Shown: positions 10,287 through 23,159, counted from the first letter of the stretch. The stretch: 64,000 nt of DNA from Hyperoodon ampullatus (GCA_949752795.1 OX457061.1:5019239-5083238), one strand, 5' to 3'. Notes: generated by a model from the sequence alone, not told the origin. Made by a program: numbers and translations.

Positions 10287-12052
10287 TATCCCAAGTAAAA
10301 ATTTTGATATCCAGGAGTTTGAATCTTTTGTGACAGTTTGGTTTAGAGAATGTTATTAATAGCTTTTAAATATATAGCGCCTTTCTTCCAAAGAGTTCAA
10401 AGTACCTTCTATTAAAAAAAAACAAGTCTCATATTTATCCATCCTAGATGTCCGTGACATGGGACAGCAACACCTGTTAAAACCTACTCGGTGTCACTCA
10501 GGCTTGTGTTAGCGTCAGCTTTGAGGAGGAGGAAGCCAGAGGGGCCACACGGCAGTATGCTGTGGTGTGCCTGGAACTGGAGGACCCTTTAGCAGCCCCA
10601 GGGCCTTTGGGTCTTCCAGTGCACTCGGCTGCCCTTTTCACTGTTATTAACCTAGCAGACCGGCAGTTCGCAGACCCGGCAGGCACCAAAATACCAAAGA
10701 TGGTGCCCACAGGACTTCATCAGGTATTGGCTCTTTTATCTCCACTTGCCAAAAAGGGTGGAGATAGCACCTGACCTGTAGCAAGACAGTTTGAGCGCAA
10801 GCGTATGTACGGGTGTGTGTTTATGAACAGAAAAAATAAACTGGAAGAAAATGCATGGAAATGTTAATAATAGTTGTCTTTTGTGGTCAGATTATATATA
10901 ATTGTTTTTCTTCTTAATAGGGAAAAGTAGGTCGGATGCTAATTTACTGTTCCATTCCAGCCCCTCTGACTTTCCATCAGTCACTCATTCTTTGTCCAAC
11001 AAGTGACTTTGAAAAAGGTACTCCTTACTGGTCCTTGATCAAATCCTGGTGTGAGCAAAACAGTAATAGAAGACATTTGGGGGACAGTTCAGGAAAGTTG
11101 AGCATGAACTGCGTGGTAGATGATATTTGGGAGCTGTTGCTTATGTTATTACGTGTGGTGACGGTAATGAGTCATGTGTCTTTTCGGGGTTGTCATGCTC
11201 AAGTATTCAGGGCTAAAGGGTTATGCTGGCTATAATTTTACTCTGAAATGGTCAGGTGACTGAATGAACACATACATACAGATAAGAAAAACAGGATCAT
11301 TTTAACAACTGTTAGAATCCAGGTCATGCATATATGAGGTTTGTTATATTTTCTTTAATGTACTTTACTCATTTGGGGGAGAAAAACATTAAAAAAAAAA
11401 AACAGCAGTTGCTGCTTACATCATAGTACCTTGTCCTTCAGAATGAATCTTAGCAGACATGGGTATTTACTGGTGGGTCAGGATGTAACGCTCTTTCAGT
11501 GCCATGTGGCCTGGTATCTCCAACCACCAAGAAGAAAATTGGCATTGATCCAATAACTCAGGTCACTTTTACAACAGGAATTTAATATTTGACTTACTTT
11601 TAAGTTGTCTCTGGTTTTCCTTAGAAAAATGTGTGAGTTAAAACTTCTTAATACTTCCATAGGAAGCAGCTGGGCTTACAGACAAAAATGAAAGCTTTTG
11701 TGTTTTGTTGTGTTGTTTAGTTGTGTTCAGAAATTTAAACGAGAGGGGTTGACAGTAGGGATTTCAGAATCCACAGTGAACTGGGGGTAAAAAGAAGAGC
11801 AGTTAACTGCCCCTGGTTTCTGAGTCTTCACACATCCCATGTACCAGGGCCGTGTCTCTGCTAGCGTAGGGATCTGTTGGTTTGAGCAGGGTAGACCCTG
11901 GACCCGCAGTTTGTTCTCCAGTCCAAGGATCCACAGTAACGATGCTGTGGAGTTTATTGATTCTTCACAGTTTGTCTGTGTGTCTTTGTCTTTAAAGGTT
12001 GTTTATATTTTGGAACTGGGATTTTGGAACAATGGTTAGGAATGATTTAGTG

Positions 12053-12263
12053 CAGGGGTCCCCAGCCCCTGGGCCACGGACCAGTGTGGGTCCTCGGCCT
12101 GTTAGGAACCAGGCTGCACAGCAGGAAGCTTCATCTGCTGCTCAGCATCGCTCACGTCACTGCCTCAGCCATCCCCTCTCACCCCCCACCCCCGGCCCGG
12201 GTCTGTGGAAAAAGTGTCTTCCGCGAAACCGGCCCCTGGTGCCAAAAAGGTTGGGGACCGCTG
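12053..12263. mobile_element. Non-autonomous hAT-type DNA transposon with 8-bp target duplication
   Basis: The ends are inverted repeats: CAGGGGTCCCCAGCC at the left, and the right end reads CAGCGGTCCCCAACC on the other strand. Flanks atttagtg (12045-12052) and gtttagtg (12264-12271) match at 7 of 8 bases, as expected for hAT insertion. The internal 'cctgttaggaaccaggctgc' text is that of a common mammalian MER family. Confidence 0.85.
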
Positions 12264-13702
12264 GTTTAGTGGATCCCAGCCACCACCCTGACCCTGATCC
12301 GAGTGCATTTTTCGAAGTCCAAGCTCAGTGGACGACTGATGGCACGAGGCTCTAGAGCAGGCGGCATGGTATCCTTGTCTGCTTTAGGGGCAAGTGAAAC
12401 TGGGGCACGTCCTCGTGTGCATTTGCTGCAGGCAGCCGGAACTGCCCAGCCTGCCCCTGACTTCTGTCCGGTCTGTGTGTTGACCTGCGATGGCAGACTT
12501 TAACCGGAGCCAGACAGTCGTGATTAGGAAGGTCAAATGCAGAATAAATTCTGAAGGGACATTTAAAGGAAATCATTATCTGCCTTTTGGATCATTTATG
12601 TTTCTGTTTCCATGTTGTAGACCTGGAAAGTTAAAAAACCGAGGTGACAGAATACTAGTTTGAGAAACATGAATCTCACTTCTGCTTGCTGTCACCCTAA
12701 AGAGCATTTTACGCCTAATAGAGAAATGTCTCTCTAATGATTTTAAACAGTGTGGGACGTGCACCCTTTGAAGGGACCAACATTATACTCTCCGACTCTT
12801 ATAGTTCTAGTTTTTCTTATAGCTCTCAGAACCCAGAACATAAGAAAGAAACAGTACTGCCTTTATTGGTTTTTACAATAATGAATGCTTGCAGTGGTTG
12901 ATAAATTTAAGTCATTTGCATTACCATAGTGAGTTCTAGAAGGCCCTGTCCAAAACAATAGGATGGGAGGTAGGATAAGGCAGTGGCTTCCTGTGATCCC
13001 AAGCGGTCCATCCAGCCAGAGCTCTGCTGCCCCTGACTTTCTCTCTGACCTTGAACAAGTGAATTTTGTAATCCCAAATCGTTTCCCCACTGTCCTTACC
13101 TCCAGTGGCCTTCAGATGACTGCATTCCAGCCCTCACCACAGGGCTGGGCCGGTGGAGGGGGGGTCTGTTTACTACAGTTCCTGACCAGAAACCTGAGGG
13201 CTGTCTCTTGGGATCATTGATCTGTCCTCCATACTAGCACAGCGTATGGCACCTGGTGCCCTCCGTGAGTGAGTGCACTCGGCAACTGAACTGAGTGCTG
13301 CCTGGCCTCCAGTGCTACCACGGGTATACATGAGGTACGAAAGGTGCAGCGTGGTTCCTGGTGCACGGTAGGTGCTCAGTAAATGGTATCTACCAGTGCT
13401 GGCGCGTGTGTGGTGGAAACGTTCCTTCTTTGCCTTTCTCTGCCCAAAGTAGAGGCGTCGGGGGGTGAAAACAGGTACACCCTCCTCTGTCCCACAGCAA
13501 TTCTGAATTTACAAAGACTAAGTAAATTTATTGATGATTGTTCACACTGCAAAAGATTGCTTCACAAAAGGCACTTAAATCACAGTCGGCATTTCGTTAT
13601 TGATTCATTGACCCAGGCACCTGGGGAAGCCTTCAATTTAGAGCTAAATTGAACTGCTCTGAAATATACCTACTATCCCGTTCAGTGCTCTCAAAAGAAT
13701 TC

Positions 13703-14113
13703 AAGACAAATACCGTATGCTAACACATATATATGGAATCTAAGAAAAAAAAATGTCATGAAGAACCTAGGGGTAAGATGGGAATAAAGACACAGACCTA
13801 CTGGAGGATGGACTTGAGGATATGGGGAGGGGGAAGGGTAAGCTGTGACAAAGTGAGAGAGTGGCATGGACATATATACACTACCAAACGTAAAATAGTG
13901 GGAAGCAGCCGCATAGCACAGGGAGATCAGCTTGGTGCTTTGTGACCACCTAGAGGGGTGGGATAGGGAGGGTGGGAGGGAGGGAGACGCAAGAGGGAAG
14001 AGATATGGGAACATATGTATATGTATAACTGATTCACTTTGTTAAAAAGCAGAAACTAACACACCATTGTAAAGCAATTATACTCCAATAAAGGTGTTAA
14101 AAAAAAAAAAAGA
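13703..14113 (+). mobile_element. 5'-truncated L1 (3' end only)
   Basis: The text 'acacatatatatggaatctaag', 'gggagatcagcttggtgc' and 'gcaattatactccaataaagg' is typical of the artiodactyl/cetacean L1 3' region. It ends in a poly(A) tail. A short direct repeat agaattc flanks it (13696-13702 and 14114-14120). There is no ORF2 coding part. Confidence 0.88.
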
Positions 14114-14719
14114 AGAATTCTTTGTTTCTTCTGGTCTTTTTTTTTTTTCATGAATAACTTGAAGGGTTGCTTACAGTGGTCATTTTGGCTTTTGGGAATA
14201 TAACACGGGCGGAAGTTTCCTTGGGAATTAAAAATTGCAGCCGTAGTTGCAAATAGAATTGTTATCTCCTTCAGAAACCCCAGCAGCTCAGGGCCATACC
14301 GGCCTGGTAAATGGAAACGTTAATGATTTGCATGTTTGTACACAGTTGGGTGTGAGCAAATGAAATTAACACCCTCAGCGGAAGAGCTGAGGCTGAAGTG
14401 TCTTTCAGAGGCCTGGGCTGACTATGGGCTTAGCAAGGCTGGGAAGGAGATTGCCTGGCTGGGTGGGGGTGGGGACTCAAGGATTTGCATACATTCCACA
14501 TGCTCTCTGGTTCCTGTGCTGTGGGGGCAGATTTATAATTGTTTGGATTCCAGTCAGCAAGGGCGCTTAGACTTGCCTCTACAAGCTTGTACCTAGCTAG
14601 GTAGTCAAGAAGCATCTGGGGCCGCTGGATGCCTGTGTACCAGATCATTAATATTGATGGCTTTTCTGGCCGGAGCTGGAGCCGGCCTACCTACCCCCAT
14701 GCATTGTGTGGTCTTATTC

Positions 14720-14910
14720 CATTGCTTTTGGGGCTGCAGTGCTCCAGAATGTGCAAGGGCTGGACTTCACGTTTCCAAGCCTGTTTCCTAGTCTCCACGT
14801 GAGATTAATAATAATGCCTACCTCGAAGGACTGTGGCGCGAAATTAAATAATTCACGTGAAGGGGTTATAGCCCTTAGCGTACACAAGCACTTAATGAAT
14901 CATAGTCATT
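14720..14910 (-). mobile_element. MIR SINE
   Basis: Antisense MIR wording: 'attaataataatgcctacctc' (14804) and 'aagcacttaatgaat' (14885). Confidence 0.65.
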
Positions 14911-15353
14911 CTTGTTATCACATGTTGCACAATAGAAAGAAAGTACCCGGCTTTTACCACGTCCGCGGGCATGGATCATGGGCCTGGATCTGTCCCAGTC
15001 CCAGCTAGCAGTGTGAGTGTGGCTAACTCTACCCATTTCCTTCCCTCAGTTGAAGGGATCACATGCCAGATGATCTCAGAGGTGCCTTGTGGGCTGTGAA
15101 TCAGTGACCATCAGCACTCATCACTGCTGCTCGTATCTGCAAGCTCCCTTGGTGTTCAGTACCTGCAGGAAGCCTCGGTTCTGCTGAACAGCACGGTCAC
15201 AGGGGCGTTTTTATGGTGTTGAATTTCTTTGAAAATAGTTACTGCAGGACCAGCCATAGCTGAGCCATTCCTAGTTAACTAGAATATTGAACTAAGCAGG
15301 ACAGTCCATTTTCCCATCCTGAATAATGCTGAAATATTTTTTCATAATTACAT

Positions 15354-15592
15354 AGTGGTTAAGAGCCTGTACACTGGAGCCCAGATGCCACGATTGACTC
15401 CTTGCTTCCCCACTTCTAGCTGGCTGATGGTTGGCGAGTTACTTAACTTTTGGACCTCAGTTTTCTCACATGTAGATAGTACCGACCTCATGGGGAGGTG
15501 TGAGGGTCAAGGGGTTTATACATGTGAAGTGCTTAGAACAGTACCTGGCACGTAGTATCTGTCCAGTAAGTGTTTATTAGTGTTGTTATTTT
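15354..15592 (-). mobile_element. MIR SINE, nearly complete
   Basis: Antisense MIR with 'agtggttaagagcctg' (15354), 'gttacttaacttttggacctc' region, 'agtgcttagaacagtacctgg' region and 'aagtgtttattag' (15568). Confidence 0.8.
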
Positions 15593-15839
15593 TAGGCTAA
15601 GTACAGAGAAATTTCATTTTATTTTAGTCGAAAAGATGTTACGTTATTAAAGAAGAAATTGGAAAAAAATTGACAAAATGCGAAGAAGAAAATGCATATT
15701 GAGTGACTAGATCTAAAGGGCCTAAAACCTAGTGAGTGAGCAGAAGAATTAGCTGTTACTGTTAATCTTTTCCAGAGCTGCTGCACATGCATGCATATTT
15801 TTCATATGTGGTCTTCAGAGCTACTGTAATGACTGTGAC

Positions 15840-16075
15840 ATTCTATCATGTTGCTGTCCCATAACTTACTAACTCATTCACCTGCTGCTGGATATTGAAA
15901 TTATTTCCCCTTTTTGCTGTTACAGGTAGGGTAACAATAAGTAGCTGTATTCATATATATTTGTGATTTGCTGGATGATTTCCTTAGGATAAGTTCCCAA
16001 GGTAAAGTTCCCAGTCCAGGAACCTGCCATGGACTATTGTTAACATTTTCTTGGGTGATGCATACATTTATCAGT
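15840..16075 (-). mobile_element. Ancient L1 3'-region fragment
   Basis: 'cacctgctgctggatattg' and 'ttccttaggataagttccc' are antisense L1M-type 3' sequence. Diverged and non-coding. Confidence 0.55.
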
Positions 16076-16492
16076 TAGCCACAGGCACATCAGTGTTGGG
16101 CGTTATCATTTTGAAATTGTTTTTCTTGTGAAACTTAAACTGTATTTACTAGTGCCATCGTGATGAGTTATCTAAAGGCATGGGGCTCAGAGAAGGGAAA
16201 TGGGAAGTTCAGAAACCATTATTAGGGCTGAGAATCTATTTTTGTTTCAGAATTCTATTTTCCCATGGTCTTTTGCATTGGACTTGGCTCAGTCTCTTTC
16301 AAGTGCTGAGTTTCACATTAAAAAAAGGCATGAGAAGCTTTTATTTAAGGATACTCATTTACCATCGCAACTTTTTGTCTTCTGTCTCCCAGGGAGCAAT
16401 GATTATTAAATTCTTTAATTTCCTCACATGAAAGGGACAGAGTGAGCCCAGAAGTGTTATTAACACTTTTAGTGTAATGCTTACTGTTCAGC

Positions 16493-16526
16493 GGCGTGAC
16501 TAATGACCCGGCGTGACTAATGACCC
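16493..16526. repeat. 17-bp direct tandem duplication
   Basis: The unit ggcgtgactaatgaccc occurs twice in perfect tandem, 16493-16509 and 16510-16526. Confidence 0.97.
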
Positions 16527-16869
16527 AACTCTTCCTCTTGACCGTTTCTGTTGAGGGATGATTCGTTACCATTTTCCCCGGATGCTTGTACATCATGGGG
16601 CACCAACCCAGTTGTTATTAAAATAGATACACTGCTATCAAACAGCTTGCTTCAAACCTTGCTGCGAGGGCGGCTTGAATCAACAAGTGCAGAGCATCAG
16701 GATGTTGATGTAATGAACGAAGATGATGTCCATGCCTGTCCATTGTCGTGATTGGGTGTGACCATGCATAGGCTTCAGGGTAGGCGAAGAAGTTTTCAAA
16801 GGAAAGGTTATTTAGCATGCTTTTGGCGTTAGTCTTGAGCTGGAAGAGAGTGGTAAAAATCTAAAATGA

Positions 16870-16955
16870 TTACCTAATTTTACCAATGGAGAACTGAGGC
16901 TTAGAAAGAAGTGAAGCGACTTGTCTGAAGTCTCACAGCTGGTTTGTGGCTTAGT
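16870..16955 (+). mobile_element. MIR SINE fragment
   Basis: 'aactgaggcttagaaag' followed by 'ctcacagctggtttgtgg' matches the MIR 3' half. Confidence 0.6.
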
Positions 16956-16974
16956 ATCCCCTGTGTTAGGATAG

Positions 16975-17220
16975 TAATATAACAATGATATATAATAATG
17001 TGTGTAACAATGATATAAAACAATACAGCATCTTGTATATATAATGATTATGTATTTTATATTTATATTATATATTTACATGTTATAGAATATAACATGT
17101 TCAACATGTTGTGTTACAGTACATTATATATTGTGTCTACCATACATAAAGTATGCAATGTGATGCAATAACAAATGTAATAATGATACAATAATAATAT
17201 GTTGGGTATAATATTAAAAG
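16975..17220. repeat. AT-rich low-complexity stretch with palindromes
   Basis: TA/AT-rich sequence. It includes a perfect 10-bp inverted repeat with a 3-base spacer (17078-17087 and 17091-17100) and a perfect 10-bp palindrome CAACATGTTG (17102-17111). Confidence 0.85.
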
Positions 17221-17730
17221 AATGCTGATAGCTTCCTGTATGCCAGGCGTGGTACTAAAAGATCTGTATACATCATGGGCTTCCATTAATCATTTTTTTT
17301 GTTAAGTGAAAGATCAAATGTAGGAAATGGAAACCATAAGTGTGAAGGAATTTTTCTCATGAGAAAGGTAGGGTGTTGTTTTGGGTGTGGTAAGAAAAGG
17401 GAAGGAAACTTCGCTTTGTCATCGGATATTTCCAAATTTAGAACAATATCTATCCCTAGCCGTTGGTTTTAGGATATGCTTTACCCTGGGAACATGCGTA
17501 AAACACATTTCCGTATTTGGCTGTTTCTTTTCCAGCTGTATAGAGGGTGTCACCGATATGGAAGATAATAGCAGTGGCCACTGGCCACTTTATATCTAAT
17601 TACCTTTGGGCAGTTGCTTATAGGGCACTTGGTTTGGGAAGTCAGTTCATGCTGAAATACCCAGATGATTGTTTCTGGGGATTTTGTGGTCTGCAGCTGA
17701 GGAATTGGCCCCAGGATGGCACATCTGTGT

Positions 17731-17958
17731 CAGGGGTGGGTACACTTCTTAAAGAGCCAGATAGTGAATATTGTAGGCTTTGCAGGGCCAGGAGGCACAA
17801 TCAAGACTATTACGCAGGAACTTATATTACCAGCTAAAATGAAACCATTTACAAAAGGGAAAACTATTCTTCACTTGCAGGCTATAAACAAGGAATCTGC
17901 ACAAACAACCAGGAGGCTGGCGGGATTTAGGCTGCAGGCACAAGTTTGCCAACCCCTG
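17731..17958. mobile_element. hAT-type DNA transposon relic (family A, copy 1)
   Basis: The left end CAGGGGTGGGTACACTT pairs with the right end, which reads CAGGGGTTGGCAAACTT on the other strand. Internal 'gccagatagtgaatattgtagg' is typical of a common mammalian hAT relic. The flanks atctgtgt and acctgtgg agree at 6 of 8 bases. Confidence 0.78.
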
Positions 17959-18319
17959 ACCTGTGGGGTCTTTTTGGTTTGGTGCTCTCTGCCATCGTTA
18001 CTTGGGGACTCAGAAGCAGGTCACTCATCAGTTACCAAAAATATTCACATTTTCAAGCCAGAAAAAGGACTTAAATAGCACCCTCCAGGTGACTCATTTT
18101 AAAAATTGGAGTTACTTAAACTGAGCCTTCTGGTTTGTAACCTATCACACACCATTCAGGTCTTTATCTGTAAAAATACTTCTCATCACTACAGTGATGA
18201 AAAAGGAGATCAGGGAAGGTGTGAAGAACCCGGTGCTTTGCATATAGAGGCCTTAAATCGTCTTCCTTTACCATTGGAGGGGGCACTGTCCTAAAAACAT
18301 CCCAAGTTTCTGTACTTTC

Positions 18320-19560
18320 ATTCATTCCTTGATTGATGGATTTTCATTCGTTCAACAACATTCATCGAATGCGTCCTGTGTCAGGCGCTATTCTAGGCAC
18401 AGGGGGCGCCTAGTGAAAGATTCAGACATCACTGCCCTCCGAAGTGTCTAGTTTAATAGAAACAGTAAAACATACAGTCTGTTAGATGACAGGCATCATA
18501 GAAGGAGGGCCGGGGAGGGGATGGGAAGTCCAGGACTAGGAGAGGGATTGTTAGTTTTACAGAGGCGGGAAAGGGAGAGTGCCCAGCCGTGAGGAATTGG
18601 GCAGAAGTGCTGAACCTTCCGGACCAGCGCACTCCAGGAGGAAGGGGAGCCGGAGCAGGGGGCCTGAGCCGACAGGAGGACGTGAGGTCAGCACGGCTGG
18701 AGCAGAGGGACTCGGGAGAGACCGGTAACTCGCGAGGCCAGGGAGAAGCGAGTCACATAGGGCCTTGTAGGTGATGCTAAGGAATTTGCAGGGAGAGCCA
18801 GTGGGATTTGCTAAGGGGTAAAGTATCGGGTGTGAGAGAAAAGGAGGTGTTTTGGCCTGAGCATTTTGTCTGTTAAAAACAGAAGAGTGCCAGAGGAGCA
18901 GATGGGGGCGAGTGGGGAGATGGGGAGTTGTGTTTGGCACAGGCTGAGTTTGAGACGCCTCTTAGAGATCTAAAAAGAGGGGGCCGTTAGGCCGGTGAGT
19001 GCCAGAATCTGGATTTCAGAGAAAATCTAGGCCTTTCTGAGTTTCTGACTTTTGAGGCTGGATGAGATTACCAAGGAAGTGAGTTAGAGAAGAGAAGAGG
19101 CCAAGGACTGACCCCAGGGCACTCCGGCATCGGGAGGTTGAGGTGACGAGAAAGGCCCTCTGGTGAGGTAGGAGGAAACTCGGAGACTGTGGCGTCCCAG
19201 GAGCCAGGTGCAGACAGTGTTAGAGCAGAGGGACCGGCGGTGACAGATGATGCTGATTGGAGCCAAATCGCATAAGGACTGAGACTCGACCACGGGATTT
19301 AGTAACATGGCGTTCACTGGGGACCTTGACGAGACGTTTCAGTGCAGTGTTGGAGGTGAAAGAGGATGTGAAAGCGAAGGGGGCAGAGGGGAATTAGACG
19401 CGGTGAGCATGGGTGGTTCTGTGAGGAGTTTTGCTGCAAGACAGAGCAAAGACGAGGAGGTAGTTATTGAGGGCAGTGGGGTCAGGGAGAGCTTTCTTTT
19501 TTAAGGGAGAAGTGATGGCGTGATTGAATGCAGATGTGAATGATCCGGTAGAGAAGGGAG
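18320..19560 (-). mobile_element. Long L2 LINE relic, - orientation
   Basis: It begins with the reverse of the L2 3' end (ttcattcgttcaacaacattc), continues through 'gggccttgtaggtgatgctaagg' (18759), and reaches the interior 'tggatgagattaccaagg' (19058) and 'ttgacgagacgtttcagtg' (19326) blocks. At about 1.24 kb it is long for an L2 but has no intact coding frame. Confidence 0.72.
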
Positions 19561-20039
19561 AACTGAGGGCTGGGGGGATTACTGGCGAGGAGCAGCTCTA
19601 ACAGCTTCATGTTGTGAGCTCTGCTGCAGCACTCAGTCAGCGCTAACACATCACCCCAGGATTTAGGGACCTAACAATGGTTAATTTAGCTCACGCTTCT
19701 GCAAGTGGCAGTTTAGGCTGGAGTCCTGGTCTCAGCTGGGGTCCCTCCTGTGTCTGCCATCAGCTGCCAGGAAGGCTCATCTCTGCCCCTGGCAGGCAGC
19801 CGGGATCACTCACCTGGCAGCTGTCGGCTTCCTAGAGAGCGAGGCGCACACGGCCTCCCGAGGCCCAGGGTCGGCACTGGCACAGTGTTGCCTCCACTTC
19901 ATTTCGTTGGTAAAAGCATGTCCCAACCCAGATTCAAGATGGGAGAGAGACCCCATCTCTTGATGGAAGGTCCCTGAAGTCAAGGGTTGGGGTGGTTATT
20001 CTGGGGCCATTTTTGCAGACGGGCAGCCACAGCTGTCTG

Positions 20040-20235
20040 TGAGCCGGGTATATTGCGTTTGAGCCTCGCAGGAGTTTTGTGTGGTGGGTAGTGTTTTATC
20101 TTCATTTCACAGACGGGGAAATGGGGTCATTGAGGGTCTGGTGTCTTGCTCAGTGTCACACTGCTAGTCAGTGGCAGAGTTGGGACCCAAACCTTGGTCT
20201 CTCTGATGTCAGAATCCCTTGCACTCTGTTCTACA
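20040..20235 (+). mobile_element. MIR SINE
   Basis: 'tcatttcacagacggggaaatg' type core at 20103, 'tgtcacactgctagtcag' (20153) and 'agagttgggacccaaacc' (20178) follow MIR order. Confidence 0.8.
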
Positions 20236-21509
20236 TTCCTGATAGTGTGGGTTGACAAGCAGACCAGAGTGTTGCTTCCTCTCTTTTCTTGTTAGGCAAG
20301 GGAATAATATTTTTGAAGATGACTGTTATCTCGTAATTAGAATGGACTGAGGGAGGCGATTATCTTGTGATTTGCATGTTTACTGTGGGGATTGGACAGC
20401 TGTATTTATTAGAATCCCAGTGAGGTCACAGTTGTGTATGTAATTAGGGCCTTTATTGACACAAATTCATGTCTCCACTGTCAGCTGGACCCTCAGTGCC
20501 CTCTGACAGTCTTTGTGCGTGTCCTTGGTCAGGTGACTGTCCTGTACCTTGTAGCAGCCTGTGCAGATAGTCACCACCGTCTACAAGACCCGATTCAAAC
20601 CCCCTTTGCCTCCAGGCCTCCTGACTTTCTATGTCTGCCGTTATCGCTGCCTCTCTCTTTCTGTCCCTGACACAGACAGCCTGCCTCTGCTCAGGTCCTT
20701 CTCCCTCCAGAACCTGCTGTGATCAACATCTGTCTCCTCAAGCAGCTGGACTTCAAGCTTTCCAAGAGCAGAGTCCAAAAGGTGGAAAACTTAGCCTTAG
20801 CATCAGGGAACTTTTGGCCCTTCCACTGGTTGTATAGCCTTGGGCAGTCGTTTCTCCTGACGTTCATGAATCTGAGTGGACAAGCTGAGCCATCTTCAAG
20901 ACCACTCAGGGAGAGTGAGGTCTGCTTATGTTCACATAGAAAGCCCTTGGCCAAGAGCTCCCTTCTCTCTGCAGTGGCTACCAGTGTGTCCCGAGTCCCG
21001 TGTGTATCTGACAGCCCTTCTGTTTGCTGCAGGAGCAGCAGCATTCTCTTTGGCCTGTCATCATTCCAGTGTCAAAACTTTGTTGGCCCCGGGGCTCGAG
21101 CAGCTGCCCTCCACTTAGCTCATTAGGGAAGCAGCTGGAGAGATGGCTGGTCTGGGTGCTGATTCCACAGTCTCAGAAAAGATATTTGGTTGGAAAGTAA
21201 AGACCATGGTGAAGATATTTTTTAAAGCTCTCTTTGGATAAAGGGGGCACATAAATGAGTAATTAGGTTAAATCTAGCATTTCAGGTCTCTATAACCTCG
21301 CTTATAGGGAGCCCAGGAGTTTCGCTCTTCTGTGAAGTCCTTGGGTTGGGATTCCGGCAAGCTGGGCGGGAGGGAGAGCTTCCCTGGAGGAGAAGCCTGG
21401 GGCCAGTGAGGAGGGCTCTGTGTGTTGGCTGTGCTGTCAGCAGGCTGCCGCTGAGGCATGAAGATTCAGGATGAAGTTGGTCTTTATACTTACATACTTT
21501 GCTGTAAGA

Positions 21510-21690
21510 GTAAATCGTCCTGCTGCTTATTTATCGTGTAACCTTGGGGAAATTACATAATTTCTGTCAGCTTTCACTTGCTCATCTGTAAAAATGGAGG
21601 CAGCTAATAGCCCCTACCTCATAGGTCGTGAGGATGCACGAATCGGGGAGTACTTGGCAGGGAGTTAGCTATGGTTGTAACTACTATGTA
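21510..21690 (-). mobile_element. MIR SINE
   Basis: 'gctcatctgtaaaaatgg' (21580) and 'cccctacctcataggtcgtgag' type wording (21612) identify an antisense MIR. Confidence 0.75.
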
Positions 21691-22079
21691 AAGTTCACCT
21701 TTGGTCTTACGGTATAAATCACTGACTAAAGATTTTTCATACTTTCATGGTTACTCTATACTTTCAAGATGTGTCCTTATAGTATTTCTTATTTCTTTAG
21801 TCATTCATTCACTGAGTTTATATTTATCAGCCTTCTACTTATGGGCAAGGTATGGTTGATTGTTTTCTCTCTGCTCAGGTTATGATGAGCTGTTCATTTC
21901 TTAGTGGTTGACATTATATTGACATTCAGAGCTGCAATTTGCAGAGTACCTACTTCAGTAGACTTGCTTACCTAGGAGTTAGCTTCTCAAGTCAGGGCAT
22001 AAGGGAAACATTGCCTATAGTCAAATAACCCTTGAAAACCCCTTAAGTCATCTATAATAAACAGTCTACATTGGGGGGG

Positions 22080-22265
22080 TCACCAAACTTTTTCTATAAA
22101 GAGCCGTATAGTAAATAATGTGGGCTTTGCAGGCCATGTATGGTCTCTGTCACATATTCTTCATTTTCTCTTTTACAGCCCTTTAAAATGTAAAAAACCA
22201 TCTTAGCTCTGGGCCCTTTAAAAACAGGCCTTGGTCTGCATGAATAACCTGTGGTTAGCAGCCTC
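22080..22265. mobile_element. hAT-type DNA transposon relic (family A, copy 2)
   Basis: 'ccaaactttttctataaagagcc' region and 'gtgggctttgcaggcc' match the element at 17731. The right terminus is degraded. Confidence 0.7.
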
Positions 22266-22650
22266 CAAGATGGCCCCGGAGGCCTCCCCCCCACCCCCCC
22301 ACCCCGTAGTCACAAGCCCAGGTGCAGCCCCTCCCCTTTTGCATCACGGTTGGTCGCATGACCAGTAGAAGAATGTGGCAGAAGCATGGATGAGTTGTCA
22401 CTTCTGACTGTGGGTGGGCTCTGCCTTCCTGCTTCTCTCTTGGATCTGCTGCTCTGGGGAGACCAGCTGCCCTGTCGTGAGGAGCGGCTCACAAGGTGAG
22501 GACCTGAGGCCTGCTGCTGACAGCACGGGGGATGAGCTTGGAAATGGCTCCTCCAGCCCTGGTCAAGCCTCAGATGATGCCGCCCTGACCACACCTGAGA
22601 CCCTGAGCCAGAACCACCCGGCTCATTTAAATCATTCTGTCTTTAGGTAA
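22266..22650. repeat. Probable ancient interspersed repeat with C-rich tract
   Basis: 'gctcctccagccctggtcaagcc' type text (22546) and 'accctgagccagaaccaccc' (22601) resemble a widespread mammalian MER/LTR-type relic whose family I cannot name. A C-rich tract lies near its left edge (22284-22306). Confidence 0.4.
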
Positions 22651-23159
22651 TGTAAAATCCTCAGCAGCGCAAGGGGGAACAGTGAGAAATTCTAAAAAAT
22701 GCCTGCTTGCCTGCAGAGTTTAATCCATTCATTTTTAATATTAAGTGTTTTTTACCAATTATCCATGTCAAGAAATCTGTTTATGGCTAGGATAGTTAAG
22801 TTACCTGAGAGTATGATGCAGCTTCTCTGGTGGGCCAGACATTGAGATGCACCACTCAGTCCCCACAACAACTCTTGCTAAGGTCAGTGTTGGGAGCTCA
22901 ACATCTACTCTGACCCCTTCTGGGCTTTCTCTGACATTCATGATGGCGCTCTGCTATGATACAGCAGTGCTCTTGCGATCTATGGAGAGCTTGTGCTCCC
23001 ACAACGAATAGCTCCAGACGGCTTTGCTCTTTTTTCGTTTTGCCCAGAGGACCTTCTGTACTTAATGGCTCTTCCACAGGCAGCTGGCCATTGACCTATG
23101 TCATGTGGCCTGCCTTAGAAAGATGAGCTGGGCCAATTGGTTCTGGCTCAGGAATTTGA

